From assembly GCA_033964015.1 (NCBI GenBank), contig CM066923.1, positions 2,232,001-2,296,000 on the forward strand: 64,000 bases of DNA, given 5' to 3'. The notes under the pieces were generated by a model. It had not been told where the DNA came from. It saw only the letters and a list, made by a program, of their open reading frames with translations, and made no database searches. This document shows, one piece after another, positions 33,001 to 41,300 of the stretch (position 1 is the stretch's first letter; each line of letters begins with the position of its first letter). The position numbers were made by a program, and so were the translations under genes. This DNA is from Scolanthus callimorphus. Lineage: Eukaryota > Cnidaria > Anthozoa > Actiniaria > Edwardsiidae.

Positions 33001-33905
33001 AGGTCGAATTTAGGGTAAATTTAATCACGGCACTGCTTACAATCATTGAAAACGCCTTTACCTTCCAGAAGTCGACTTGTGGGATGTTGTAGAACTTCTG
33101 ATAGGCTGACAAAGCTACAAGATCGCAGAGAAAAACATTGAGAAAAATTACATTTCGGATGTTGCAAAGTGTCACGATAACAGATTACAAGTCTCGAATT
33201 GGATTCCTTCAACATGTTGGAGCTGTGTTTAATAACATGATTTGAAGAAGAGAATTCCTTAGCAAGTAGTATATAGATATTTCAGGAAGGTTGAAGAGGG
33301 AGAAGTTTTGTTTCTAAAGGATCAAATTTCTGGATAAATCCCAACCTTTTGGAAAGTCTTCAGTCAGCAAATGAAAGTGGCCGAGTTTGCTGTAGACCGC
33401 GGGATGGACTGACTTTCCCTGCGACTGGAGTTCTCTCTCGAAGCAAGCCACTCCCTGAAAAATCGAAAAAGTACAGGATTCTCAGCTAAAATCTGTGATG
33501 GGAACCAATTCAAATCTGTGGCGGTAATGAATCCGCGGCAATTTATGCCAAATACAATTACAAACTCAGGCGTAATGTCATGCAGTCTAACACTCGCACG
33601 CGAGTAGCGGTCAAAGTTTGAGGGAGTTTTTGTTACAAGATTTACAAGTTTTCTATTCCAAATAATAACGTACCTTCAATAACAAAGATCTGTGGGTTAG
33701 ATTAGGTAGAGAGGGATCTCCAATGGGGTCTTCTTGCCGCAGAAAGCCATAGAGACGGCTGGAAAATACAAAGAAACCCGGTAAGCTTCGGACACATCAC
33801 CAAAATCTTGCCGAGAGATTGCTTGAAAGAACGGCGTTTTTACCTATCGTAGTTTGCAAGAAGCTCCTTTTCCCGATCGCTTAGGACCTCCACTTGAGAA
33901 ACCAT
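11247..33905 (-). CDS. KDM6A: KDM6/UTX histone H3K27 demethylase, 33 coding exons
   Basis: This gene encodes a nuclear Fe(II)/2-oxoglutarate dioxygenase of the KDM6 (UTX/UTY/JMJD3) family, which removes methyl groups from H3K27 and works in MLL3/4 COMPASS-like complexes. Exons, 5' to 3' (right-left): 33905-33844, 33758-33674, 33454-33346, 33114-33062, 31333-31275, 31079-30959, 27736-27682, 27133-27005, 26700-26574, 26209-26111, 25563-25432, 24642-24605, 24196-24112, 23907-23829, 23017-21932, 20897-20792, 20496-20426, 20182-20112, 19956-19893, 18782-18710, 18129-18055, 17744-17696, 17498-17399, 17180-17066, 16899-16877, 16199-16078, 15114-15072, 14789-14739, 14603-14513, 13063-12937, 12701-12588, 12147-12097, 12020-11247. 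All junctions are GT-AG and all phases agree except exon 20, which needs one extra base. Total 4439 nt; with that base, about 1479 residues (human UTX is about 1400). TPRs make it UTX-like rather than JMJD3-like. Confidence 0.95.
11360..11700. repeat. About 30-bp coding minisatellite in UTX tail
   Basis: On the plus strand the unit GGCTTGTGGGAAGCTNGTNG plus GCGCAGA recurs about every 30 bp for around ten copies. It encodes the [13 protein letters not shown] repeats on the minus strand. Confidence 0.85.
12588..13063 (-). CDS. KDM6A: UTX exons 30-31: zinc-binding domain
   Basis: Exons 13063-12937 and 12701-12588 encode the GATA-like zinc domain that completes the substrate site in KDM6 enzymes. 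The four zinc Cys are in HYCAQCE (about C1163, C1166) and [10 protein letters not shown] (about C1186, C1189). The distance from the JmjC distal His to the first Cys is 105 residues, as in the human protein. The fold continues with GFIVLNQ and, in exon 32 (12147-12097), [17 protein letters not shown]. Confidence 0.93.
13300..14440. repeat. Minisatellite, about 50-55 bp unit, in a UTX intron
   Basis: The unit CATGTCATGTCATACCACAA + CATATCCAACCACACAACAC + CATACCACAC occurs about 16 times, with units shortened or lengthened by CATAC/CACAC steps, then decays into CACAC-type simple sequence. It fills the 1.45-kb intron between exons 29 and 30. Long open frames on the plus strand (His/Thr/Pro-rich) are artefacts. 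Confidence 0.95.
14513..18129 (-). CDS. KDM6A: UTX exons 21-29: JmjC catalytic domain
   Basis: Exons 18129-18055 to 14603-14513 encode the pre-JmjC segment ([20 protein letters not shown]) and the JmjC domain. The iron-binding HxE is in [20 protein letters not shown], about H978 and E980, and the distal His is in [11 protein letters not shown], about H1058. The spacing of 80 residues equals human H1146 to H1226. [31 protein letters not shown] and [14 protein letters not shown] are near-identical to vertebrate UTX. The 23-nt exon 25 (KHGVNYLTG) is a microexon. The conserved catalytic residues suggest an active demethylase. Confidence 0.94.
14849..15000. mobile_element. MITE with CAGSGGCGTAGCCA ends and 5-bp duplication
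   Basis: Ends CAGCGGCGTAGCCA and TTGGCTACGCCCCTG are inverted repeats, flanked by CATGG at 14,844-14,848 and 15,001-15,005. It lies in the UTX intron between exons 27 and 28. Confidence 0.75.
15299..15786. repeat. Long inverted repeat (about 490 bp) in a UTX intron
   Basis: The left arm runs from TTTAAGTGCCACTAAAGGCA through GTTAATATTTGATTGATTTT to ATGCGTCATAGGAACC-like sequence; the right arm is its reverse complement, ending TGCCTTTAGTGGCACTTTAA. The arms are each over 200 bp and diverge little. The loop around 15,515-15,570 is rich in TTCTTC. The transcript could form a long hairpin. Confidence 0.85.
15799..16076. repeat. Tandem duplication of about 138 bp beside UTX exon 26
   Basis: TTTTGTTTCCAAACAAGAGC begins at 15,799 and again at 15,937. 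Both copies end with AGTTTAGG(T/C)TGGGCATAA and ACCACCATAACTT; the second ends at the exon 26 donor (CTTACC at 16,073-16,078). The duplication therefore reaches the splice site. Confidence 0.8.
16637..16853. mobile_element. Dispersed MITE, AAGAGCCGCCATTTTGACAG family (copy 2)
   Basis: It begins AAGAGCCGCCATTTTGACAG and ends GGCTGTCACGGGCTCTTCAA. The block up to CCACCGGCTGATT matches the inverse of 4624-4861 and the direct sequence of 57,681-57,809. It lies in the intron between UTX exons 25 and 26. Confidence 0.75.
18401..18690. mobile_element. Dispersed inverted-repeat element (copy 1)
   Basis: It begins TAACACCTATGTTGTATTGT and contains a hairpin between CAATAAAAATACTTTCTGCG and CGCGGAAAGTACTTTTATTG, with loop ACTTGAAAAACACTCACCTT. 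An inverse copy is at about 43,565-43,872. It lies just 3' of UTX exon 20. Confidence 0.75.
18710..18782 (-). CDS. KDM6A: UTX exon 20, apparent single-base frame break
   Basis: The 5' part of this 73-nt exon reads EEQEAQ in the frame handed over by exon 19 (QESLK|EEQE, compare human ESLREENEKR). The 3' part must be read as [14 protein letters not shown], matching human HSDSESTSSDNS and handing phase 2 to exon 21 ([20 protein letters not shown]). The two frames differ by one base, and the exon is 1 nt short of the length that restores frame. A missing A in the AAA run at 18,759-18,761 is the simplest explanation (assembly error, allele or polymorphism). A cryptic exon in the 1.1-kb intron is an alternative. 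Confidence 0.75.
18938..19852. repeat. GGATCC-rich repeats in the intron before UTX exon 20
   Basis: Two arrays of GGGATCCGGGATCCAGAG-type units (18,938-18,990 and 19,650-19,850), the second ending CCATTTACATGGGGC. They are related to the copy at 10,329-10,480. Confidence 0.7.
21300..21451. repeat. Inverted repeat in a UTX intron
   Basis: The arms AGTAAAAACCCGCATATAAG and CTTATATGCGGGTTTTTAGT flank paired copies of CAGGTTCTTA. It is a MITE-like hairpin. Confidence 0.7.
21932..23017 (-). CDS. KDM6A: UTX exon 15: Ser/Thr/Pro-rich linker
   Basis: One 1086-nt exon encodes residues about 412-773, opening [20 protein letters not shown] with a glutamine-rich patch and continuing as a low-complexity linker rich in S, T, P and V. 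Only the end is conserved: [20 protein letters not shown] corresponds to the conserved motif before the catalytic half of vertebrate UTX ([20 protein letters not shown]). The phase is 0 at both ends. The linker is expected to be disordered. Confidence 0.92.
23319..23469. repeat. Inverted repeat in the intron before UTX exon 15
   Basis: GTTATTTACCGGCTTTAGGT at the left pairs with CCGGTAAATAAC at the right. The inner arms TCCGTATAGTGAAAAACTGT and ACAGTTTTTCCCTATACGGA, and AAAATGTTGACC/GGTCAACATTTT, form nested pairs. Confidence 0.75.
24605..33454 (-). CDS. KDM6A: UTX exons 3-12: tetratricopeptide repeat region
   Basis: Ten exons (33454 to 24605) encode roughly residues 50-356, a stack of TPRs used by UTX for protein contacts. 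Readable landmarks are [168 protein letters not shown] and [20 protein letters not shown]. These track the human order without gaps. Small exons (38-132 bp) separated by introns up to about 3 kb are normal for the gene. Confidence 0.93.
24725..24899. mobile_element. TA-flanked MITE (GAGCAGATTTC family, copy 2)
   Basis: AGAGCAGATTTCATATGACT at the left and CAAAATCTGCTCT at the right, with TA at each edge. The interior CAGGCCAGATTC-like segment matches the copy at 1351-1530. It lies in the intron between UTX exons 11 and 12. Confidence 0.75.
28380..28403. repeat. (CTAT)n microsatellite
   Basis: A short CTATCTATCTAT run in the intron between UTX exons 6 and 7. Confidence 0.8.
29299..30840. mobile_element. 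Possible non-autonomous DNA element in UTX intron 6
   Basis: TAGCCTGCCCGCAGGCTCT at 29,299 and AGAGCCTGTGGAGAGGCTA at the right end are imperfect inverted repeats about 1.5 kb apart. The interior has GC-rich sub-ends (GGCGCGCGGCGGACTACACG; TGCGCGTGCGAGCTTCAATT) and no readable transposase. It fills half of the 3.2-kb intron between exons 6 and 7. Confidence 0.5.
31334..33061. other. UTX intron 4, no feature seen
   Basis: A 1.7-kb AT-rich intron between exons 4 and 5. A segment near 31,530-31,760 (CTGCAGTCTC..., GGGGCTGCAAGCAGTCTATT) resembles sequence near 61,170-61,270, so it is probably an old repeat. No exon was found. Confidence 0.5.
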
Positions 33906-33929
33906 TGAGCATATTAAATTCCAGGGCTC
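33844..33929 (-). CDS. KDM6A: UTX exon 1 (start codon exon)
   Basis: ATG at 33905-33903 opens [20 protein letters not shown], which continues in exon 2 as SRLYGFL, aligning with vertebrate UTX ...LTAEEREALGGLDSRLFGF. An in-frame TAG lies 24 nt upstream, at the sequence CATTAG; if that AG is used as an acceptor, eight more in-frame codons (EPWNLICS) precede this ATG. An out-of-frame ATG starts 10 nt upstream and could act as an overlapping uORF. The donor is GTAA at 33843. Confidence 0.85.
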
Positions 33930-34375
33930 CTAATGCCAACTTTGTGTCCTTTGGAGTCCAGCGAAATGTCTGTGACTAGAGTTTCAAGCAAACAGCAAAA
34001 ACAAAAGACCAGCTCAAAACCTCATCCAAGCCCGAACGCCAACCGACTTTTCGGGGATAACTACACGTCTCTACAGACTCCTAAAACCATTTTGAACACC
34101 TCTGCACTTTAGTATAGATTTTAAAAATCCTCCATGAGTAAACTTAGGAGTTTCGGAGGCAAAATTCATTGAAATTCAGAGTAGTTTTCGCATCAGTCCG
34201 GAGGGTAAAGACACACGCTTCCCAACTCAAACACACAAGCCAAATCATTAACCAATCACAAGCCTGTATTCAGGTCACGTGAGATTCCAATACTCCGGCT
34301 GTGATTATGTAAATGGTGAGTCTGCAGTATTCCGTGACCATCGGTCGAGCCTTCCGAAAAACTTATTGTACTTAC

Positions 34376-34504
34376 GCAAACTGGTTTATGAAATTTGTTA
34401 GCGCTCTTCGCAAATCTATTTTCAGTCACGGAACATTTCGTGTCCCTGATTTCGATCGAAATTTGGCAATAGTTTGACAAAAACTTCCGTGTTTTGACGG
34501 CCAT
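34376..34504 (-). CDS. Possible alternative first exon of UTX
   Basis: ATG at 34504-34502 opens 43 codons (MAVKTRKFLSNYCQISIEIR...FHKPVC) and meets a consensus donor GTAAGT at 34375-34370 in phase 0. Splicing to the AG ending at 33930 would keep frame through EPWNLICS into the UTX start exon, giving a 51-residue extension. The acceptor's pyrimidine tract is weak and the peptide matches no domain I know, so this is a hypothesis. It may instead be a 5' UTR exon. Confidence 0.3.
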
Positions 34505-34507
34505 ATA

Positions 34508-34519
34508 TTTGGCGGGAAA
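34508..34519. promoter_or_regulatory. E2F-like site upstream of UTX
   Basis: TTTGGCGGGAAA (on the minus strand TTTCCCGCCAAA) matches the classical E2F/DP consensus. It lies about 600 bp upstream of the UTX start codon and 3 bp beyond the possible alternative first exon, where a promoter would be expected. Function is inferred from the motif only. Confidence 0.4.
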
Positions 34520-36828
34520 TCAGCGGTTTTCTCCTTGTAGTAACCTTTGACTTGAAAACAAAACACTTTTGTTTATAGAGCGACAAACTAAAGCAATCAC
34601 AAATATACTACATTTTTGCGAAAAAGACGATACGAGAGTGATGCTAAGTTGAAGCAAAAAAAACATTTTTCAAGTATTATCCCTTTTTTCATCCAAAGTT
34701 TTACACATACAGTCAGTCTGTTGCTTCGCGTTTTTCACAGATAAATAAATTGAGCAAAATTAATAAGTCAGTTACAGTTCAACTTACCTTACATATTGCA
34801 CTGTACTTTCTTAGGTCAGCTAGCCCTTTAGTGTTGTTCCTTTTGGTTTTTCTTCTTCTTTCCGTCGCCAAAGCCAAAGCGTGCCGCTTTTATCGCCGCG
34901 GACCGCCGCGTTCCGTTACAAATCTCTCACTTTTACACGTAATGCGCGCATACGTGATCCGGCTCACCTTGACCGATGGAAAAAATATCGCCACGAAAAT
35001 GACAATTAATCAAATAAATCGCGAGGGAAGGAAACGTAATTTCGAGGAGCCGCGAAGAAGCCACAGAGACAACCTGGAAAGGAGTGAGGGAAATATTCCA
35101 ACTGAACTTTATTTTCTTGTTGATTTTTGTGTTTATAAATCTTTGACTTATGGGCAATCGTTTTTCTTTCAGAAAATAACAAACAAACAACAAAAAAATA
35201 AAAATAACAAAAAAAGAACGAACGAATGAATGAATAGAAAAATGTATAATAAAAGAACAGGACACGGTTTGTACTTTGACTTGTTTTTTTTTTACTCGAT
35301 ACAAATGCACCGCGAATAGATAAATACAGGGGCGGGCAGATCCAGAGATTTTTGGAAAGCGGGGTGCTTTCTGTTGAAGAGCCAGATTTGTCAGTAGGGC
35401 TACCTTAGTCTTTAGAACTTCATTTTGCCATTTTTGTATTGCATCCTGGATCCGCCACTGAACTAGATAAAGAAATGAAGAATGAGTCGGGTCCGATCGT
35501 GGGCGCCATCTTGGATTTATATGAACTAAAAAAACAAATGTCCAATCAACATCTACTCTGATTTACTATTAGTAGCCTGAATTTCAGCCGCCCCTTGTCT
35601 CCCTTCATGCGCGGGAGAAGTTTCAGCCTCTGGAGAATTCGTCGCGAACCATCTCGTTTTCCCGAGTCTTTCCCGAAACCTTTCCGAATCCCTTCGGAAA
35701 ACGTCCGAACTCTCCCTAAATCTTTGCCAAAGGCGCAGACTATGAGTCATAGAATATATTGAAAGATCCGATAGATTTGACGCTACTGGATGTGGAGAGC
35801 TGGCAGATAAACCAGGCCATATTTCAGGATCGATCATTGGAGAACGAGAACAAGCGGACAACACAGAAATGAATTCCGCGGGGTGCAATATGGGTAAAGA
35901 TAACGTCCAGTCGTCCACTGGTGGTCATGAGTCATTTCACTGGAATTCCAGGGAGGGGAGGGACATCCAACACCTGGGGTCCTCAAGGGGGCTGGAGGGC
36001 GCATTAGTTTGCGACTGCCCATTCTCATTGCTGCGACGTTAGGAGCAGCAACATATTCGCTACGAAGAATGATTCGCTACGAAAGGACGAGATTTTTATT
36101 CGAGGTCGCTTCAACGGGCTTACGTACGGCTGTTGAGCCTCACAATCACGACGACACATTTTGCGATGGGGGATGTAGACAGGAAATAGCACTCACCCAT
36201 GAGATCTTCTGATATCGTCCGGCGAAACATCCGCTTTTGTAATGCCGGGTTTTACTGCATTTCACTGCCTTTTAAGTTACATCTGAGACCAAATAAATGC
36301 TCACAACGATGAGCTATACGTTTATTTTAGCTATCTGTGTTGTGCTTTGCAAGAGAAGCGCTATTTTCACGATTAAGTTGGGTTTTATTCAGTGTTTGTT
36401 TATATGCAGTTGCAGTCGCGTGCCAAAGTGCATCAGATTATCCGATTGTCCTGATTGTCTGGTGTTCGAAAAAGCTGAAGACCTGCAGTGAAATGCATTT
36501 TTGCTAACAGCTCTACAGTCGTTATACAAATGTTTATTGTAATTCCCAAATTCATCGGTTAAGCTGTTTGCCAAAGCAAAAGTGTCTCACCTTTGTGGCA
36601 ATGGTTTCTTCTACTTGAAAGGCCCAAAATGCAGTAAAACAATAGGCAACAGTCAATCAACGAGAATATAGCATCTCTACCCCAACAAGAAGCAGCCGCT
36701 TACAGTCATGAATAAGTGTATACCAAGGCATGTAGATTGTAAAATCGCGCTCGCAGCATTTTACTTTCAATTGAAACCGCTAGTATGTAACTTAAACAGC
36801 CATCCTAACTTTAAACAGTGTGGCTACA
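34520..36828. other. UTX upstream intergenic region, no gene supported
   Basis: Several open frames exist (for example 34,750-35,229 on plus and 35,553-35,918 on minus), but none has recognisable domains or clear splice context. A fragment near 35,330-35,460 ends ATCCTGGATCCGCCACTG, resembling MITE ends. Confidence 0.4.
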
Positions 36829-37219
36829 CCCCAGGGGGGTACTTGGATATAAAATGACGGGGGGGTCCGACGGAGCTCCAAATTTCATACCCAAAAAAAT
36901 ACCTGAGCTATAATTTTATACCCAAAAAATACCTGCTCCCAAAATTTTATACCCAAAAAAATACCAAACTTTTTTAGCCTAAAAAGGCTGTTTAATACCA
37001 GCATACACATGATGCTGAGCTGCTTGTGTTGCCCAGAAATATCCTACAATAGTATTTTGATGATCAACTTGTGATCACTTAGCCTGTCAGAAGTTTCAAC
37101 CCCCCCAAAAATACCCGCGGATTTTTCAACCGCAAAAAAATACTTTTACTACAAATTTCATACCCAAAAAAATACGTCGGACCTCCCCGTCATTTTTATC
37201 TCCGAGTACCCCCCCTGGG
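36829..37219. mobile_element. MITE with CCCCAGGGGGGTAC ends
   Basis: The ends CCCCAGGGGGGTACTTGGAT and ATCTCCGAGTACCCCCCCTG are inverted repeats. GGCTACA is present on both flanks (36,822-36,828 and 37,220-37,226), a likely 7-bp or longer duplication. The interior repeats ATTTTATACCCAAAAAAATACC. Confidence 0.75.
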
Positions 37220-37228
37220 GGCTACACA

Positions 37229-37276
37229 GTCATCCTCTCGCCCCCACTGGATATCCAGTGGGGGCGAGAGGATGAC
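37229..37276. repeat. Perfect 48-bp palindrome
   Basis: GTCATCCTCTCGCCCCCACT followed by GGATATCC and the exact reverse complement AGTGGGGGCGAGAGGATGAC. There is no loop. It lies directly beside the MITE at 36,829-37,219. Confidence 0.95.
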
Positions 37277-37487
37277 CCGGCCTCCCAAAGTTGGGTAACG
37301 GTGTTCCACTCTAGCTCGCAAAAAGGGACCCTGTTTATGACAGAAAAAAACGCAAATTTTCGTACCCTGTTTATGACAAATGCACGAAATATCGGAATGA
37401 ATGTCTTTGCCGTGACATGAAACAACATTTGAAAAATCGATACCCTTATTTTGACCACAGACTATAAACCTTACCCTGTTCAGCGGT

Positions 37488-37644
<157 letters not shown>

Positions 37645-38394
37645 TTTTTTTATTGATCCCCGTATAGTCAACATATAGGGGTCCCCCCTCCCCTTCCCCT
37701 CCTCGGGTCTACCTGAGCATACAACCTTTGAGAAATAAGAATACTCACCAACAACTTGGATTTGCTAAACTCCAAAGGTTACCAAAACAATATTGTTATT
37801 ATCATCATAACATTCAAGAATTCCTCTATCCTGGAGAGCCAGCACTTTCGAATACAGTACATGATTCAAGTATATTTCATTAATTATTGAAATATTTCAC
37901 TATCGAGTTTTTAAGTCTTAAATGAAATAATTCAAGGCTCAAATGCTTGTTTCTCACGATATTCTTAAACGTGTCTTCAATCTATGCAAAATGAAATCTG
38001 AGTTGTTTCTCATTTCCTTAAACCTTTTAGTTGGAAAGTATATGCAGTGAGTCTCCTGGCATTACTCGCAGTTTTTAGAGTGACAATAAACATGTTTTTC
38101 TTCTCAAAAAAATACGTTTTCAAACATGTCATAACGCGTTGCTAATGTCTCAATGCTTTCGCTTAACTAAGCTTTGTGCATGCGGTTTTCTATCAGCAAG
38201 TGGCCTCATTTACTAAAGAATGCTAGCGTTACTGAAATAGCAAAACCAGAGACCAAGTTAAACATAACAAGGTTCATGAAAAACTAATTTGAGAGAAACA
38301 GGTGGGGGTAGCATCTCCCTGGCTCCCTAATAAAGCCTCCAGTATGTGCTTGAACCGATTCATTGAGAAAATCCCTCTTCATGGAAGGTCCACC

Positions 38395-41300
38395 ATGAAG
38401 TCTTTGGCCCTGGCATTCACTATTTTTTTTCGCCGAGTCATTTTCGTATCCGCGCATCCCCCCTGCGTGTCTTTGCCTTTAACAAAATACCATTTCTATT
38501 TCATGAATCATGTCTACGATTTGCAGAAACTTCCCGATCTGTACCATTGCCTGAAAGCCTGTTCCAAAGACGTTCGTTGCTTCAGCGTTAACTTTTGCTT
38601 GTTAACAAACACTTGCGAGCTGAACAATGCGAGCACGACAATTTACCCACAAAAACTTACTCCAAGACAAGGGTATGTGCATGGGTACAATCACAAGGTG
38701 AGGATTGTGGAAAAGAAACGTTTTGTGTGTGTGCTAGCATGTTAACATGGTTTTTCGGAAGCTGACCGTCAACATTTTGAAACGTGTCAAACCTGCCTCC
38801 AGTTTTATGTACTAATATTGTATGGCTTGACAAAATTTCCTGTCATCTGATTGGCTGGCGCACGGGCTGTATTTTGCGTATAACCCGCGGGCTATATTTT
38901 TTCCGTATTAGCCCCGTGTTCCTGATGAAGATTGTTCTGCGTTTTGCGCATCTTGTAAGCTCTTATTATTACATGGCTAAATGAGCCATATAATAAGCGA
39001 ATTATTAACCTCACTTGCTCGGTCTGTACGGGAAATATCAGACTTAAGTCTTTTTGTACCGACCTGGCTATCACTCAGTCCGTCCTGCAAGACCTCGGTC
39101 TGATATTTCCCGTACAGATCTCGCGCTTGGTTAATGATCTCTTATTATTACCTTGCATTAGACGCAGCACTCACTGCGAAAAAAAAAGCAAGACTTGCGT
39201 CGCGCGCGCCCCAAAAAGGCGGGAATTTCGGCATTCCTGAATCCAGTAAAGAAGTGTTTTAGGTCGTTCTGTTTTGTTTACCTACAGCGAAGGAGATCGT
39301 GTGCCGACATCCAACGCCTGTACACTGATACGACTAGCGGTTACTACCCAGTTGAGGTCGGGCAAACCATGCGGCAGGTTTACTGTGACATGGAGAGTTT
39401 TGGCAAGTATAAAACAATATTATTTGTACACTATTGCATTGAATTCCTGACAGACGTTTTCAACTTTCCTAAAAGATCCGACAGAAAAAAAACATTAAAA
39501 AGAAACAGTACCAAGTCCATAAGTTTCACAACTCTCAGTTTTCTAAACTCTCGATATCAAGTACTCGGCACATAACAGACCTGTTTCTCAGAAAACCTGT
39601 TTCTCTCGCTCCCTTTCGCTGCTAGCTCGAATTGTATTGCCTAGTTGTACGCCCGTCGATTGGGTTGCGCGGTATATTTTCTAGTCTTGTCGCCTGGTTT
39701 GGCAGCTATTTGAGGGCCTTCGCTGATTGGTTGATTTCATTCTCGTAGTCAGAGCTCCCCGGCTCGTCTGCTCACAGGGGAGGCCGTCGCTGATTGGCTA
39801 ATTTTGAGCGTTGGAGCATGCGCTGAAAGGTCTTTCTCACCAGAGCCTCCCCCGCGAGGTTACGAGCCGGGGAGCTCTGGGTTCGAGAATGGGTTGATTT
39901 TTAACGTTGGGGCATGCGCAAAAACGAAATGCTACTCAATTTACTGATTTCTTCTGCACGCTTCGTTTTTCAGGCGGAGGATGGACACTTGTGGTCTCGA
40001 TCAATGGCTCCAGTCGTGAACACTTAGCCGAAGAGGAGAAGAATTGTCTCAATTTAAGCCTTTGTGTATTTTTACCCGAGGCAAACTTCTCTGCGCAAAA
40101 ACTCGCAGATCGAGACATACATGCACTTGCTCATGAAAAAGGTAAACTGTGTCTGATAAAAAATATTTGTATCTAAGATTGCGACCAGCTGATTTTCAAA
40201 GCTGCCAAAACGATTTTCCTGGGCCCAGTTCCTGAAAGGATGGATAAAGTTATACACGGATAAAAGCTCTCTGTTGTATAGGATTTGTTCTAGATTTATC
40301 TGTTGGATAAGCGTTTATCTGATGATACTTAGCTGACATTCTAGGCCCCTGGTGACTAATCATCAGTCCAACTTTAGGACTAAGGGACCAGTCATTATAA
40401 TTACTCCTATAGCTTTTATTCAGAATCGGCCGGTGTGAATTACTTTGCGATTGGTTTCACTACAGTCATATGAAATCCGCTCTATTGCCCTAATTCATCT
40501 ATCATTATCTAAAGTACAACTGAAATTAAATGACCCGCACTGAGAAAAAAGCCCCCCCCCCTCAAAAGTTTAATGGTCGGCCCCTAAAGACTCATTATCT
40601 TTAGGTACTTTTAGAGTGGACGTCAGAAGTGGAAATCCCTCCAACTACACCGTGTTCTACAAAGTACGTTATTCTATTGCTACCAGTAGACGAGTAGAAA
40701 CCACTCGCATGCTGTCACGATAGTGGGATTCTGATTGGCTCCCCTACTCACTATCACACATTACTGGTAGAAACCAACATTATCGTGCGAATCATGCCAT
40801 TTGATTGGCTCCGCTACTCACTATAATAGATAGACCGTAATAGATAGGTGACTAGCGAAAAAGCTAGCTTAAAAGCCCGTTCACACGGCACGATCTTAGC
40901 TGCGATTTGAGGTGCGATTTTTGCGGCCATCGTCGACGTCATATCGCGCGTTGTGAACGGCTGGCGATTTGGCTGTACGATATTTGTGTCAGTTTGTTGG
41001 CGATCTGAAGAAATTGCGCCCGCTTCGCATTGGAATTTGAACATGTTCAAAACGCCTACAACGTCGCGACGACATTGCAAGTGAAATCGCAATAAGATCG
41101 CCGAGCGACGTCGCGGTTCGTAGAAAACTTATGGGAGCGAATTCCAAGTTGTCTCAACCAACCAGGACTCGCGTAGCTTATTTTACTTTTTATTCTACTA
41201 GATTCCAAGTGGAGCATCGCATTTTAATTCTTCATGTCGTGGACTAAGGTAATAGGTGGGTTCACACTTATTGTTAAGTAGGTCTAAAGTCGTGAAATTC

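Noticed and set aside
34750..35229. 159-codon plus-strand frame divergent from UTX
   Set aside because: Composition is atypical (Lys/Asn tail from an A-rich tract) with no domain; more likely promoter-flank DNA.
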